A DNA stretch of 10,153 nt from Candidatus Bathyarchaeota archaeon (GTDB taxonomy: Archaea; Thermoproteota; Bathyarchaeia; 40CM-2-53-6). Below the pieces are notes generated by a model that saw nothing but the letters and a program-made list of their open reading frames with translations, was not told the DNA's origin and ran no database searches. Both the position numbers and the translations under genes were made by a program. Shown here piece by piece: positions 1 through 6,299 of the stretch (positions are counted from its first letter, which is position 1; every line of letters begins with the position of its first letter). The stretch lies in assembly GCA_005883085.1 (NCBI GenBank), contig VBAY01000075.1:1-10153 (forward strand), in the 5' to 3' direction.

Positions 1-666
1 GAAAGGTCCTAGGCCGGTATCTTTGTGTTCCGCTGACATGCGGTTGAAGAATGTGGTTTTTCCGCTCTGGGTGTAGCCGGCCAGCGCGACGATTGGGAAG
101 CCTCGTTCCCGCCTGTGATCTCTGAGAAGGTCCTTCTTCGAATAGAGGTCTCTCAGTTCCTTCTCCATGTTCGCGATCCGTTTCTTAGCCGTTCTCTCAT
201 AATCATGGTAAGGATAGTCTCCAGGCCCGCTCCAACCGACCTGTCCACCTAGAATGCCTTCAAGCCGGAGGAATTCTCTGCCCCAGGAGAAGGTGTAGCG
301 AAGTTTGGCGAGGGCGATCTGGAGTTTTGCCTCTTTTGTCATGGCGCGCTTGTCGAAGACTTCGAGGATCAGGAGGTTGCGGTCGATTACTTTGATGTCT
401 GTTCCGCCGAGGACCCGCTGGATTTTGAAGACTTGGGCGCTTGGGAGGGTGTTGGCGAATACGACTGCTTCGATATCGTTTTCGGCGACGAGCATTTTGA
501 TCTCTTCCAGTTTTCCGGGTCCGACGCAGTAGGTGTGGTGGAGGTTTTTCCGGTGCTGGACGATGGTGTCGATTACCTCGTAGCCTATGCTCTCGGCCAT
601 GGTCTCAACCTCCTCGTACCGGGAGGGAGCCGTGGGAATCTTACATTCCGCTACTAGGGTCCGCAT
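1..666 (-). CDS. hflX: GTPase HflX, N-terminal part (cut by window edge)
   Basis: HflX is a ribosome-associated GTPase of the Obg-HflX group that binds the large subunit and splits or rescues stalled ribosomes under stress; it acts in the cytoplasm. Visible are 222 codons. The N-terminal HflX domain carries the family wording APSRYEEVETMAESIGYEV near residues 12-30, then HHTYCVGPGKLEEIK and VIDRNLLILEVFDKRA. A charged helical linker follows (AKLQIALAKLRYTF, then a Lys/Arg/Glu-rich stretch). The G domain begins with the P-loop AGYTQSGKTTFFN close to the cut end. The rest of the G domain lies outside the window. I chose the ATG at 666-664 because the frame has a TAG seven codons upstream and this is the first start after it. 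No Shine-Dalgarno site precedes it, so a leaderless or short-leader mRNA is likely. Family assignment is secure; everything downstream of the P-loop is unseen. Confidence 0.94.
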   Translation of the reverse strand, partial: MRTLVAECKIPTAPSRYEEVETMAESIGYEVIDTIVQHRKNLHHTYCVGPGKLEEIKMLVAENDIEAVVFANTLPSAQVFKIQRVLGGTDIKVIDRNLLILEVFDKRAMTKEAKLQIALAKLRYTFSWGREFLRLEGILGGQVGWSGPGDYPYHDYERTAKKRIANMEKELRDLYSKKDLLRDHRRERGFPIVALAGYTQSGKTTFFNRMSAEHKDTGLGPF

Positions 667-700
667 ACGGGAAGACTTACCCTAGAATCATGGCTGGCGC

Positions 701-710
701 TTATTTGAAG
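701..710 (-). promoter_or_regulatory. TATA-like box for hflX
   Basis: On the minus strand this reads CTTCAAATAA, an AT-rich island in GC-rich surroundings, centred about 39 bases before the hflX ATG. An archaeal TATA box here would start transcription roughly 12-16 bases before the ATG, in keeping with the lack of a ribosome binding site. Judged by eye only; no transcription start is known. Confidence 0.35.
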
Positions 711-841
711 GCCCCGTGCCTCGGATGCGCGTCTACCGGCATCCTGTCCACGTAATTGTGGTTGCAGGCGGGCCAGTGCGCGGATTTGGGCGCGTTTTCA
801 CGAAGGCACGGCGCGGGAAAATCGACCCCCCCGGGGTCTAG

Positions 842-873
842 AAATAGTTACGAGAAAAAATAGTTACAGAAAA
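842..873 (+). repeat. Two tandem 16-bp repeats upstream of the surface-protein gene
   Basis: Unit one (842-857) is AAATAGTTACGAGAAA and unit two (858-873) is AAATAGTTACAGAAAA. The first ten bases are identical and the tails differ by one shifted G. They lie 72-103 bases before the ATG at 945, in AT-rich DNA flanked by GC-rich sequence. A paired site for a DNA-binding regulator, or an AT-rich upstream promoter region, would both fit; nothing shows which. Confidence 0.55.
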
Positions 874-907
874 GAAGCGTTGGCGACGGTCATATTGCCC
901 GGAAAGA

Positions 908-916
908 GGCTTAAGG
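908..916 (+). promoter_or_regulatory. Possible TATA-like box for the surface-protein gene
   Basis: GGCTTAAGG is centred about 33 bases before the ATG at 945. That is the spacing expected of an archaeal TATA box for a near-leaderless mRNA, and no Shine-Dalgarno site stands directly before the ATG. The match to TTTATATA-type boxes is poor, so this is tentative. Confidence 0.25.
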
Positions 917-944
917 AAGGCGGCTCATCCTCAGCTACGCGCCC

Positions 945-1829
945 ATGTCAACGACCTTCAAGAAGCCCAGCCTTAGCAGGACAATGATCGTTGTCATCAT
1001 CCTTGTAGTAGTGGTGGGCGCGGTCGTGGCGGTGGTCGCAGCATCGATGTTCCTCGGTCCATCCCTCTCGGTCACCAAGAAGAACTTCACACCGTACCAA
1101 TCCCCGGTTTCCCAAGGCAGCAGCAAGCCTTCGTCGATGACAGTCTCAAACACGAATGGCGGGGTTACTGTTTCATCATGGTCCCAAGGCTACGTTATGA
1201 TTAACGGGACTGTTACGGCTAGAGGTTTCGGGGCATCTCCCGACGCCATCACCTTTGTAGAGTCGAATTCTAGTGGAAACATCGTCTTCCAGGCTATCTT
1301 GCCGACGAGCAACCTCTTCTTTGGCGCAAGCTACAGCGTAGACATTCACGTGTATACACCGGCTTCCACCCAATTCAACACGGTGCAAATCGTAACGGTA
1401 AACGGCGATCTACAAGTCTCAAACATCAGCGCGTCTAGTCTCATCCTTACTGACGCGAACGGGGGCATAACCGCCTCGAACATCAGTGCCACAACCATGA
1501 CTGCGACTGATACTAATGGCGCCGTCAACCTAACTTGCACGTCTTGCGGTAGTGCTACGGTGACAACGACCAACGGCAGTGTGACCATGGGCCTATCGGC
1601 ATTATCCATTGCCGGGTCCTACACAGCGACCTCAACTAATGGGAACATCAATCTGACAGTGCCAGTCCTCGCCTCCTGCAAGATCACGCCGAACACGACG
1701 AACGGGTCCGTATCTGCACTCTGGCCAGGAGTCCAACTCACAAATCATGTCACGACAACCATAGGGACAGAAAGCGCAATGGTCAACCTGACAACAGTGA
1801 ACGGGTCCATAAACGTAACAGGCCAGTAG
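945..1829 (+). CDS. Membrane-anchored surface protein with DUF4097-like repeats
   Basis: A 294-residue protein likely displayed on the outer face of the cell membrane. Residues 1-13 are short and basic, 14-37 form one very hydrophobic helix (MIVVIILVVVVGAVVAVVAA), and the rest is Ser/Thr/Asn-rich and extracellular, so the helix is a signal anchor or uncleaved signal peptide. From about residue 131 the chain resembles the DUF4097 putative-adhesin fold: VDIHVYTPAS, then repeated turns of the type T-x-N-G-x-hydrophobic. Asn-Gly pairs fall at 153, 172, 191 and 210, an exact 19-residue period, then at 232, 253 and 286, which suggests stacked beta rungs. A further one lies at 71. Thirteen Asn-X-Ser/Thr sequons suggest heavy N-glycosylation. 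A CTSC motif (198-201) and Cys245 could form a disulfide or bind metal. The role (adhesion, S-layer association) is inferred. The gene stands alone, divergent from hflX. Confidence 0.85.
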   Translation: MSTTFKKPSLSRTMIVVIILVVVVGAVVAVVAASMFLGPSLSVTKKNFTPYQSPVSQGSSKPSSMTVSNTNGGVTVSSWSQGYVMINGTVTARGFGASPDAITFVESNSSGNIVFQAILPTSNLFFGASYSVDIHVYTPASTQFNTVQIVTVNGDLQVSNISASSLILTDANGGITASNISATTMTATDTNGAVNLTCTSCGSATVTTTNGSVTMGLSALSIAGSYTATSTNGNINLTVPVLASCKITPNTTNGSVSALWPGVQLTNHVTTTIGTESAMVNLTTVNGSINVTGQ

Positions 1830-1903
1830 CCGCAACACGTAGAAAGATGGGATTACTGAACGAGTTGAGGTCGGGACATTATGAGCCCGGTGGGAGTTTC
1901 GGA

Positions 1904-2455
1904 CTACCCTTTCGCTGGAGATTTTCGATGTCTTTTTGTAGGTTCTTCATGACCCGATAATTCCTGGAGTGATGGGTTCGCTGAGACCAAGTCTTTGAGA
2001 AAACCTTCAACAAGATTGGCAACATTCAAGAAAAATGGACCCCGTGGAAGTTCCAGTCCGCCAAGAACCACCGATTCATTCGGATGCTTACTGAATTCGA
2101 GCAAGCGAATAGCCACGCTGTCGGCCTTCCCTTCGATAGAGAATTGAAGCGGGGGGATGGTTCGGTGTAATGCGACATTGAAAGGTCCTGAATGCGATTC
2201 GGCTATCTTTTTCGAGACGTCAAGAAGCTCTTCTAGAATCAGGCCTAGTACAACGGCTTCGAGCAGTAGTATGCTATCTGTAGGCTTGTACTCGCTAGCC
2301 CTAGCTTCGGTTGTCCAATTGACTCTGATCGAGAGCGACCCGTTGATAGCCTCAAAAGCCAAGTTCTTTGGACCGCTTGCTTTAACATAACCCAACCCGG
2401 TAGGGTCTAGTCGACATGCAAGCCATGATTGTTTTTCGTTCGACAATGGACTCAC
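1904..2455 (-). CDS. Hypothetical protein, translationally coupled to the gene upstream
   Basis: I do not recognise this 183-residue protein. The chosen start is the GTG at 2455-2453, which overlaps the TGA of the preceding gene in a GTGA junction, the usual sign of coupled translation. The frame stays open for 77 more codons upstream (to an ATG at 2686), but that part overlaps the better-looking frame of the neighbour and reads as Arg/Trp/His-rich low-quality protein, so I rejected it. The protein has no signal peptide or clear membrane span. The first third looks beta-rich (LGYVKASGPKNLAFEAINGS, then SIRVNWTTEA). The middle is a hydrophobic helix (SILLLEAVVLGLILEELLDV) that could be buried or amphipathic, and the C-terminus is basic (KRHRKSPAKG). 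Function unknown; it is likely cytoplasmic and may act with the 70-residue protein upstream. Confidence 0.6.
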   Translation of the reverse strand: MSPLSNEKQSWLACRLDPTGLGYVKASGPKNLAFEAINGSLSIRVNWTTEARASEYKPTDSILLLEAVVLGLILEELLDVSKKIAESHSGPFNVALHRTIPPLQFSIEGKADSVAIRLLEFSKHPNESVVLGGLELPRGPFFLNVANLVEGFLKDLVSANPSLQELSGHEEPTKRHRKSPAKG

Positions 2456-2664
2456 CGTAGATAGCTTATGATGTCTTTGAGCGGCGATGGCCAGGCATTT
2501 GTAATCTTGCCGCCTATGACAACCGCGGTTACGCCATATCCTTGGTTGAGGGGCCCACAAGCTCTGAAACCAGGCCCTCCTCCGGTGCTCGGATGACGCT
2601 GAGAAGCCAAGTACCCCAGGAACTGAGCCATTGAACCACCTTGTCTGGCGAGAAGAACAGACAT
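2452..2664 (-). CDS. Small hypothetical protein (70 residues)
   Basis: A short gene of unknown family, first of an overlapping pair. It starts at the first ATG after an in-frame TGA; a purine-rich GAGGGAG (2673-2667) sits just before it, although only two bases from the ATG, which is tight for a Shine-Dalgarno site. The protein begins MSVLLARQGGSMAQFLGYLA, has a Gly/Pro-rich middle (STGGGPGFRACGPLNQGYGV) and a hydrophobic beta-like strand (TAVVIGGKI) before a short C-terminal helix. No motif lets me name it. Its TGA overlaps the GTG start of the next gene by two bases, so the two products are probably made together. An alternative is that the pair is one ancestral gene split by a frameshift; the clean GTGA overlap argues against that. 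Confidence 0.5.
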   Translation of the reverse strand: MSVLLARQGGSMAQFLGYLASQRHPSTGGGPGFRACGPLNQGYGVTAVVIGGKITNAWPSPLKDIISYLR

Positions 2665-2732
2665 CGCTCCCTCGATTGGGAATCACCTGTCCACGAGCAG
2701 CGTGAAGCTCTACCCCACCCTACCGCTTGTTA

Positions 2733-3047
2733 TTAGTCGTCGACAGATATGCACGTGCGGCCCTGATCACTTTCTTCATGGCTTGATAATACTCGTGATA
2801 TGACTCTACCTGCCTGAGCCACTTGAGGTTCAAGCGGTTCTGAAGACAATTTCTGGATTCGCTTCTCCAGCCTACCGTATTCGCTAAGGGCGAATCGTAG
2901 CCGCAGTCTCGCGAGCCTCTGGGGCCTCGTGGGCGCACCCAATAGCTTTCTTACCGCTTCAGCTACATCTGCGTCATAGAGAATTAGCATGTCATGGAGT
3001 TCATGAATCCGAGCGTCTTTGCTACCTTGTGGAAACGGTTTTCGCAA
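2733..3047 (-). CDS. Hypothetical helical protein, start uncertain (possible gene remnant)
   Basis: An unrecognised, mostly alpha-helical, charged protein of 104 residues if it starts at the TTG at 3047-3045. It contains DARIHELHDMLILYDADVAE and an Arg-rich helix (RPQRLARLRLRFALSEYGRL). There is no signal peptide or membrane span. The start is doubtful: the frame continues upstream as good protein-like sequence (ANLRKELQSLFDDWLRKPF) for another 21 codons to an in-frame TAG at 3113-3111, with no ATG, GTG or TTG in between. An AAGGAG lies inside that stretch but precedes no start in this frame. Either the TTG is the true start, or the gene has lost its 5' end by a nonsense mutation. It lies 68 bases upstream of the 70-residue gene on the same strand and may share its transcript. 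Function unknown. Confidence 0.5.
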   Translation of the reverse strand: MRKPFPQGSKDARIHELHDMLILYDADVAEAVRKLLGAPTRPQRLARLRLRFALSEYGRLEKRIQKLSSEPLEPQVAQAGRVISRVLSSHEESDQGRTCISVDD

Positions 3048-3288
3048 CCAATCATCGAATAAGCTCTGGAGCTCCTTCCTGAGGTTCGCCGTCGACGAGA
3101 CTTGCCACCCCTACCGTTCGTACCAGAAGAAGGTAACGAGCTTACCAGCCAAAGTGTAAATCCTCAGATACTCGAAATCCACGAATGAAAGTCGGGAGTT
3201 CGAAAACGGTCAGATAACGGTTTCTGACCTCAATGTCGTAATAGCACCGGTCGATACCGCAGATTTCTCTCGTTTTTGACCGGTCACT
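3048..3288 (-). pseudogene. Possible decayed 5' part of the gene at 2733-3047
   Basis: In the same frame as the downstream gene, and separated from it only by the TAG at 3113-3111, the minus strand reads VDFEYLRIYTLAGKLVTFFW from a GTG at 3182-3180. An in-frame TGA lies further upstream. A second frame, open between TAA codons at 3291-3289 and 3144-3142 and lacking any normal start, gives YYDIEVRNRYLTVFE. With one frameshift near 3200 and one read-through, the pieces join into a continuous plausible protein leading into the 104-residue frame. Both protein-like frames overlap, so at most one is coding at any point. This is consistent with a decaying gene, but chance open frames are an alternative. 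Confidence 0.25.
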
Positions 3289-3305
3289 TTACGGAGTGTG
3301 ACCGG
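3278..3305. promoter_or_regulatory. Inverted repeat, probable operator of the MFS exporter
   Basis: The arms CCGGTCAC (3280-3287) and GTGACCGG (3298-3305) are exact reverse complements around a 10-base spacer that includes TTTA. The left arm also lies within a perfect palindrome GACCGGTC (3278-3285), and a related ACCGGTC occurs at 3246-3252. The cluster is 77 bases before the exporter start. Drug-exporter genes are often controlled by a TetR- or MarR-type repressor binding such repeats, so an operator is the likeliest reading. No regulator gene of these families is in the window. Confidence 0.5.
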
Positions 3306-3365
3306 GATCTGCTCACGATCCCGTCTCGATGCGTCCGTGACGGGAATGTTTGATTACCCCGAACA

Positions 3366-3372
3366 AGGTGAT
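3366..3372 (+). promoter_or_regulatory. Shine-Dalgarno site that fixes the MFS start
   Basis: AGGTGAT matches the complement of the archaeal 16S rRNA 3' tail and ends nine bases before the ATG at 3382. The two other possible starts, GTG 3298 (inside the inverted repeat) and ATG 3346, have no comparable site. Confidence 0.6.
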
Positions 3373-3381
3373 GCCGTCTCA

Positions 3382-5349
3382 ATGTCAGGGGAGAGCCAGA
3401 GCAAACCCTCTGGCGAAACATGGGAAAGAGCAAGCCCAGCTTCGGCTGAAGTATCGACCAAGATCGAGCCAAAGCAGCTTCTCATTCTGCTCGTCCTTAG
3501 CCTCTCCCTCGCAATCATCGTGATTGACGCTACGATCGTGATCGTCGCTCAGTATCGAATCTCGCAAGACTTCAAGATCAATCTGAAGGATCTAGAATGG
3601 ATCACCTCACTCTATGCTCTGGTCTTCGGCTCGTTCCTTCTCACTTGGGGAAAACTAAGCGATGAGTTCGGCAGAAAACGGATTTTCATCAGCGGGATCT
3701 CCCTATTTATCGTCGGATCCATTATCGATGGCTTCTCACAAGATCTGACGCAGATCCTTGTGGGCCGCGTAATCCAGGGATTCGGGGCGGCGATGGCCTC
3801 TCCCTCAACTCTATCAATTCTCACGACCACTTTCACTGGCAAGGCCCGAGGGGTCGCTTTCGGAATATGGGGCGCAACTGCGGGCGCGGCTGCGGTTCTG
3901 GGGCCAGTGTTAGGAGGGTACTTTACGAGTACCGTTGGTTTTACTTGGCGATGGGCGTTCTTCATCAACATCCCGATAGGAATCACAGCCCTCGTCGGGG
4001 CCGCATTTGCGATTAAGGAGACTCGGTTCAAGGATCCAAAGTACACAACGGACTATCTCGGGTTGATCCTCATCACGATAGGCCTGTCCAGCCTATTGTT
4101 CGGCTTTATTGAAGCTCAAACCTATGGGTGGATCGTTCCTGCCAGTGAATTCCATGTGGGAGGCTTCTCGTGGTCGGCCTCAAACCTTGTATCGCTTCCT
4201 CTGGTCGCGATCATATTCGGGCTGATTCTACTGCTGGTGTTCACCTTCTACGAGATCCGCCGTCTTAGGAGGGGGAAGGTTCCTCTTTTTGATTTCAGCC
4301 TCCTCAAATTCAAGGGCTTCAGATACGGCCTATTCACCGTCACAATCGTTGCGATGGGCGAGTTCGGAGCGGTATTCATCATCTCAATATTCTTGCAGAC
4401 AGTCAAGGGACTATCAGCGTTCACTGCTGGTCTCACATTCCTACCTATGGCCATCTCAGTCTTCATCTTCGCACCCGTAGCCGGTCTACTAGCGACTAGG
4501 TTTGGACCCAAGTGGATTGTCACAGCCGGAATGACCCTCGAAGCTATTGCGCTCTTCAGCATGTCCCAGATCATCAGTGTCGCAAATCCCGTCTACTACC
4601 TGTATCCCATTCTCGTCATCTATGGTGCCGGGGTTGGGCTGGCAATTAGCCAGCTCACAAGTACCGTCTTACTGAGTATACCTTGGCAGAAGGCCGGAGT
4701 AGGATCTGGAGCGAACAATACCGTCAGACAGATCGGTTCAGCCTTCGGAATTGCCGTGATCGGCGCAGTCTTAGTGGCCCAAATATCCGCGGTGGGAATG
4801 GCTGACCTCACAGCGAGCACCGCCAATTTCGGCATACAGAGATCGGCGTTAGCAGCCGCCCTCAACTCGGGACTATCCGGGGGAATAGACCCATCCTTTA
4901 TCGCCAGTTTCGGCGGAAACGCATCAGCTGTCCTATCAATACTGTATGACGCGATTACCCAGGGAACGCGCTGGGCAGCCTTCACAGCCGGCATCTTCGT
5001 CTCGCTCGGAGCAATCAGCTCTCTACTGATCCCGAATCCGAAATCAGCCCAGACCACGAAAACTACCGTTGTCGCAAGTGATAGTCATCGAGAAGCGTCG
5101 CGAGCCTTGACCGCTGTCATTATCACTCAGTTCGCGATCACAGTAAGCCTACTTCTTGCTATCTCCAACGAATACCAGTCAAACTATTTCATGCGGCAAT
5201 GGGTAAGCCAGAACGCGTCGCCGCTAGGTTACTTCCTCGCAGACTACGTTGGACCAGCCTTGGCAGCGATCGTTGGAGGGGTCCTTATTGCATGGAAACT
5301 TGTCCTCACTCGAAGACAATCCGAGGCAAAGTCAGAGCCGAACAACTGA
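3382..5349 (+). CDS. DHA2-family MFS multidrug exporter with extra C-terminal membrane hairpin
   Basis: A major facilitator superfamily proton antiporter of the DHA2 (EmrB/QacA, 14-helix) type, expected to export drugs or other amphiphilic compounds across the cytoplasmic membrane. From the ATG at 3382 it has 655 residues. A hydrophilic N-terminus of about 30 residues precedes helix 1, which carries VIDATIVIVA. Motif A, GKLSDEFGRKR, lies near 90-100 between helices 2 and 3. Motif C of antiporters, AAVLGPVLGG, lies near 170-179. The DHA2 wording RWAFFINIPIG lies near 190-200. The usual large loop between helices 13 and 14 is present. The last 104 residues (from about 552) add two further helices (about 573-594 and 612-642), giving about 16 in all, which is unusual. 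A longer form from GTG 3298 is possible but less likely. The gene is monocistronic, with inverted repeats upstream. The substrate cannot be told from sequence. Confidence 0.9.
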   Translation: MSGESQSKPSGETWERASPASAEVSTKIEPKQLLILLVLSLSLAIIVIDATIVIVAQYRISQDFKINLKDLEWITSLYALVFGSFLLTWGKLSDEFGRKRIFISGISLFIVGSIIDGFSQDLTQILVGRVIQGFGAAMASPSTLSILTTTFTGKARGVAFGIWGATAGAAAVLGPVLGGYFTSTVGFTWRWAFFINIPIGITALVGAAFAIKETRFKDPKYTTDYLGLILITIGLSSLLFGFIEAQTYGWIVPASEFHVGGFSWSASNLVSLPLVAIIFGLILLLVFTFYEIRRLRRGKVPLFDFSLLKFKGFRYGLFTVTIVAMGEFGAVFIISIFLQTVKGLSAFTAGLTFLPMAISVFIFAPVAGLLATRFGPKWIVTAGMTLEAIALFSMSQIISVANPVYYLYPILVIYGAGVGLAISQLTSTVLLSIPWQKAGVGSGANNTVRQIGSAFGIAVIGAVLVAQISAVGMADLTASTANFGIQRSALAAALNSGLSGGIDPSFIASFGGNASAVLSILYDAITQGTRWAAFTAGIFVSLGAISSLLIPNPKSAQTTKTTVVASDSHREASRALTAVIITQFAITVSLLLAISNEYQSNYFMRQWVSQNASPLGYFLADYVGPALAAIVGGVLIAWKLVLTRRQSEAKSEPNN

Positions 5350-5490
5350 TTGCGGTGCTGGGCCCTTGGCCCTGCGCCCCATCGTGGAGAGTGCTCTTTG
5401 TTTCGGGGGAGAGGGCGTCTGGGTTAAGGAACGCTTATGCCCGCCGTGAGCCTCGTTTCTCGCGAATAGGGTCGTAGGGGCAGATATTCT

Positions 5491-5829
5491 ATGGCGGATG
5501 GCGATAGGGGAGAGATGTTTGCGGAGCTGGAGAGGGCTTGTGACGAGCTCGATAGGGCGCTCGAACAGCTCAAGAAGGCAGGATATACTCTGCGAGAGTT
5601 TTCCAAGGGCCTTGAGACGGACCCGACCGGGATACTGCTGACGCACTATCCTAACGGCTACATGATCTATCCTGACGAGATCAACAAGACTCCCTGGGAA
5701 TATCCAGCTTTGCGTCCAATAGTTGACTTGGACTATTTGATCGAGCTGCTCAAGCGCGCTAGGCAGCTGAAGCGGGCCAAGATGGATATTGAGAGAAGAC
5801 TAGGAAAGAAGCTTATGCCCGTCGCCTAA
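5491..5829 (+). CDS. Small hypothetical protein with coiled-coil-like ends
   Basis: I do not recognise this 112-residue protein. Residues 6-30 form a heptad-like acidic helix (MFAELERACDELDRALEQLK). A compact middle follows with aromatic and glycine residues (GILLTHYPNGYMIYPDE), and the C-terminus is a strongly basic helix (LLKRARQLKRAKMDIERRLG). There is no signal peptide or membrane span; it is likely cytoplasmic, perhaps oligomeric or nucleic-acid binding because of the basic tail (inference). ATG 5491 is the first good start; a weak GGGG tract (5476-5479) lies upstream, and a TTAAGG at 5424-5429 is a candidate promoter element. Its TAA (5827-5829) overlaps the TAG of the convergent gene (5828-5826), so the two transcripts must overlap. 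Confidence 0.75.
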   Translation: MADGDRGEMFAELERACDELDRALEQLKKAGYTLREFSKGLETDPTGILLTHYPNGYMIYPDEINKTPWEYPALRPIVDLDYLIELLKRARQLKRAKMDIERRLGKKLMPVA

Positions 5830-6299
5830 GCGCGTGTCGCAGGTTTCAGCCCGTACCCGTTTTCAAATATCCAATCGAGGAAATCCAAGACCTCGGGTGT
5901 TATGCTGCACCATAGATGGACCCCGCTTGGCAGACAGTCTATCTGTCCAGATGCTATTCTTGCTCTGAATCCTTCATGACCAAAGCGAGCCGGATCAAAC
6001 GAGAGTGGGTTCATCTGCTGAGCCGCCTGCTTAACCTCGTCCTGGGTTACTGACTCGAACTTCTCCCTGTTCTTGTTCACTAGGATGCTCAGGTTTCCAT
6101 GCCCAATGTGACCAACGTCCGGTCTCTCCTGGCCAGGTGGAAAGTTGATCTGTATGAGAACCCCCCAGCGTTCGCCCACTTCGCTGGCAATCCAGTTGAT
6201 CGTTTCAAAGGCCCGCAGAGTACGATCTTGCCATAGACTCTCGAATTCTCCGCGACGCTTGTCCAGTGTGTCCCAGAGGTCCTTGACGATCCAGCTCAC
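5826..6299 (-). CDS. Hypothetical protein, second gene of the receiver-domain operon
   Basis: An unrecognised, soluble-looking protein of 157 residues. The start is the GTG at 6299-6297, overlapping the TGA of the receiver gene in a GTGA junction; a GAGGT (6313-6309) nine bases before it is a good Shine-Dalgarno site inside the upstream gene. The N-terminal half is helical with many Trp and charged residues (MSWIVKDLWDTLDKRRGEFE), followed by a strand-like stretch (GERWGVLIQINFPPGQ), a His/Gly-rich segment (PDVGHIGHGNLSILV) and a C-terminal part with Cys132 and Cys142 (IDCLPSGVHLWCSIT). No catalytic signature is evident. Tight coupling suggests it works with the receiver-domain protein, for example as its output or partner. 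This is inferred from gene order alone. Confidence 0.75.
   Translation of the reverse strand: MSWIVKDLWDTLDKRRGEFESLWQDRTLRAFETINWIASEVGERWGVLIQINFPPGQERPDVGHIGHGNLSILVNKNREKFESVTQDEVKQAAQQMNPLSFDPARFGHEGFRARIASGQIDCLPSGVHLWCSITPEVLDFLDWIFENGYGLKPATRA

Larger units (their letters stand above)
667..944. other. Intergenic region between divergent hflX and the surface-protein gene
   Basis: This 278-base stretch has no convincing gene. It holds the hflX TATA-like box at its left end, a GC-rich block at about 711-840, a 16-bp tandem repeat at 842-873, and an AT-rich box at 908-916 before the gene at 945. On the minus strand a frame is open from about 838 to its TAA at 703-701 and includes the Cys/His-rich wording HWPACNHNYVDRMPVDAHPR, but it has no normal start codon at its beginning (only an internal GTG at 751-749 and an ATG at 742-740). 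I therefore do not call it a gene. Confidence 0.5.

Noticed and set aside
305..657. Two open plus-strand frames opposite hflX
   Set aside because: They lie antisense to a clear HflX coding sequence and show no protein family features.
2456..2686. Upstream extension of the 183-residue minus gene to an ATG at 2686
   Set aside because: It would overlap the whole 70-residue gene in another frame and reads as Arg/Trp/His-rich sequence. The GTGA junction gives a better start.
3111..3113. TAG as a pyrrolysine codon
   Set aside because: The 945-1829 gene and the 1904-2455 and 5826-6299 genes all end in TAG as an ordinary stop, and no pyl gene is visible. Decay or a downstream TTG start is simpler.
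3298..3381. Longer MFS form beginning at GTG 3298 (or ATG 3346)
   Set aside because: GTG 3298 lies inside an exact inverted repeat and neither start has a Shine-Dalgarno site, whereas ATG 3382 has AGGTGAT at nine bases. The extra residues look unlike protein before a first membrane helix.
5360..5372. GGGCC-CTT-GGCCC hairpin after the MFS gene as a terminator
   Set aside because: Only a 5-bp stem with a 3-base loop and no T-tract directly after it; archaeal terminators are usually T-rich runs.
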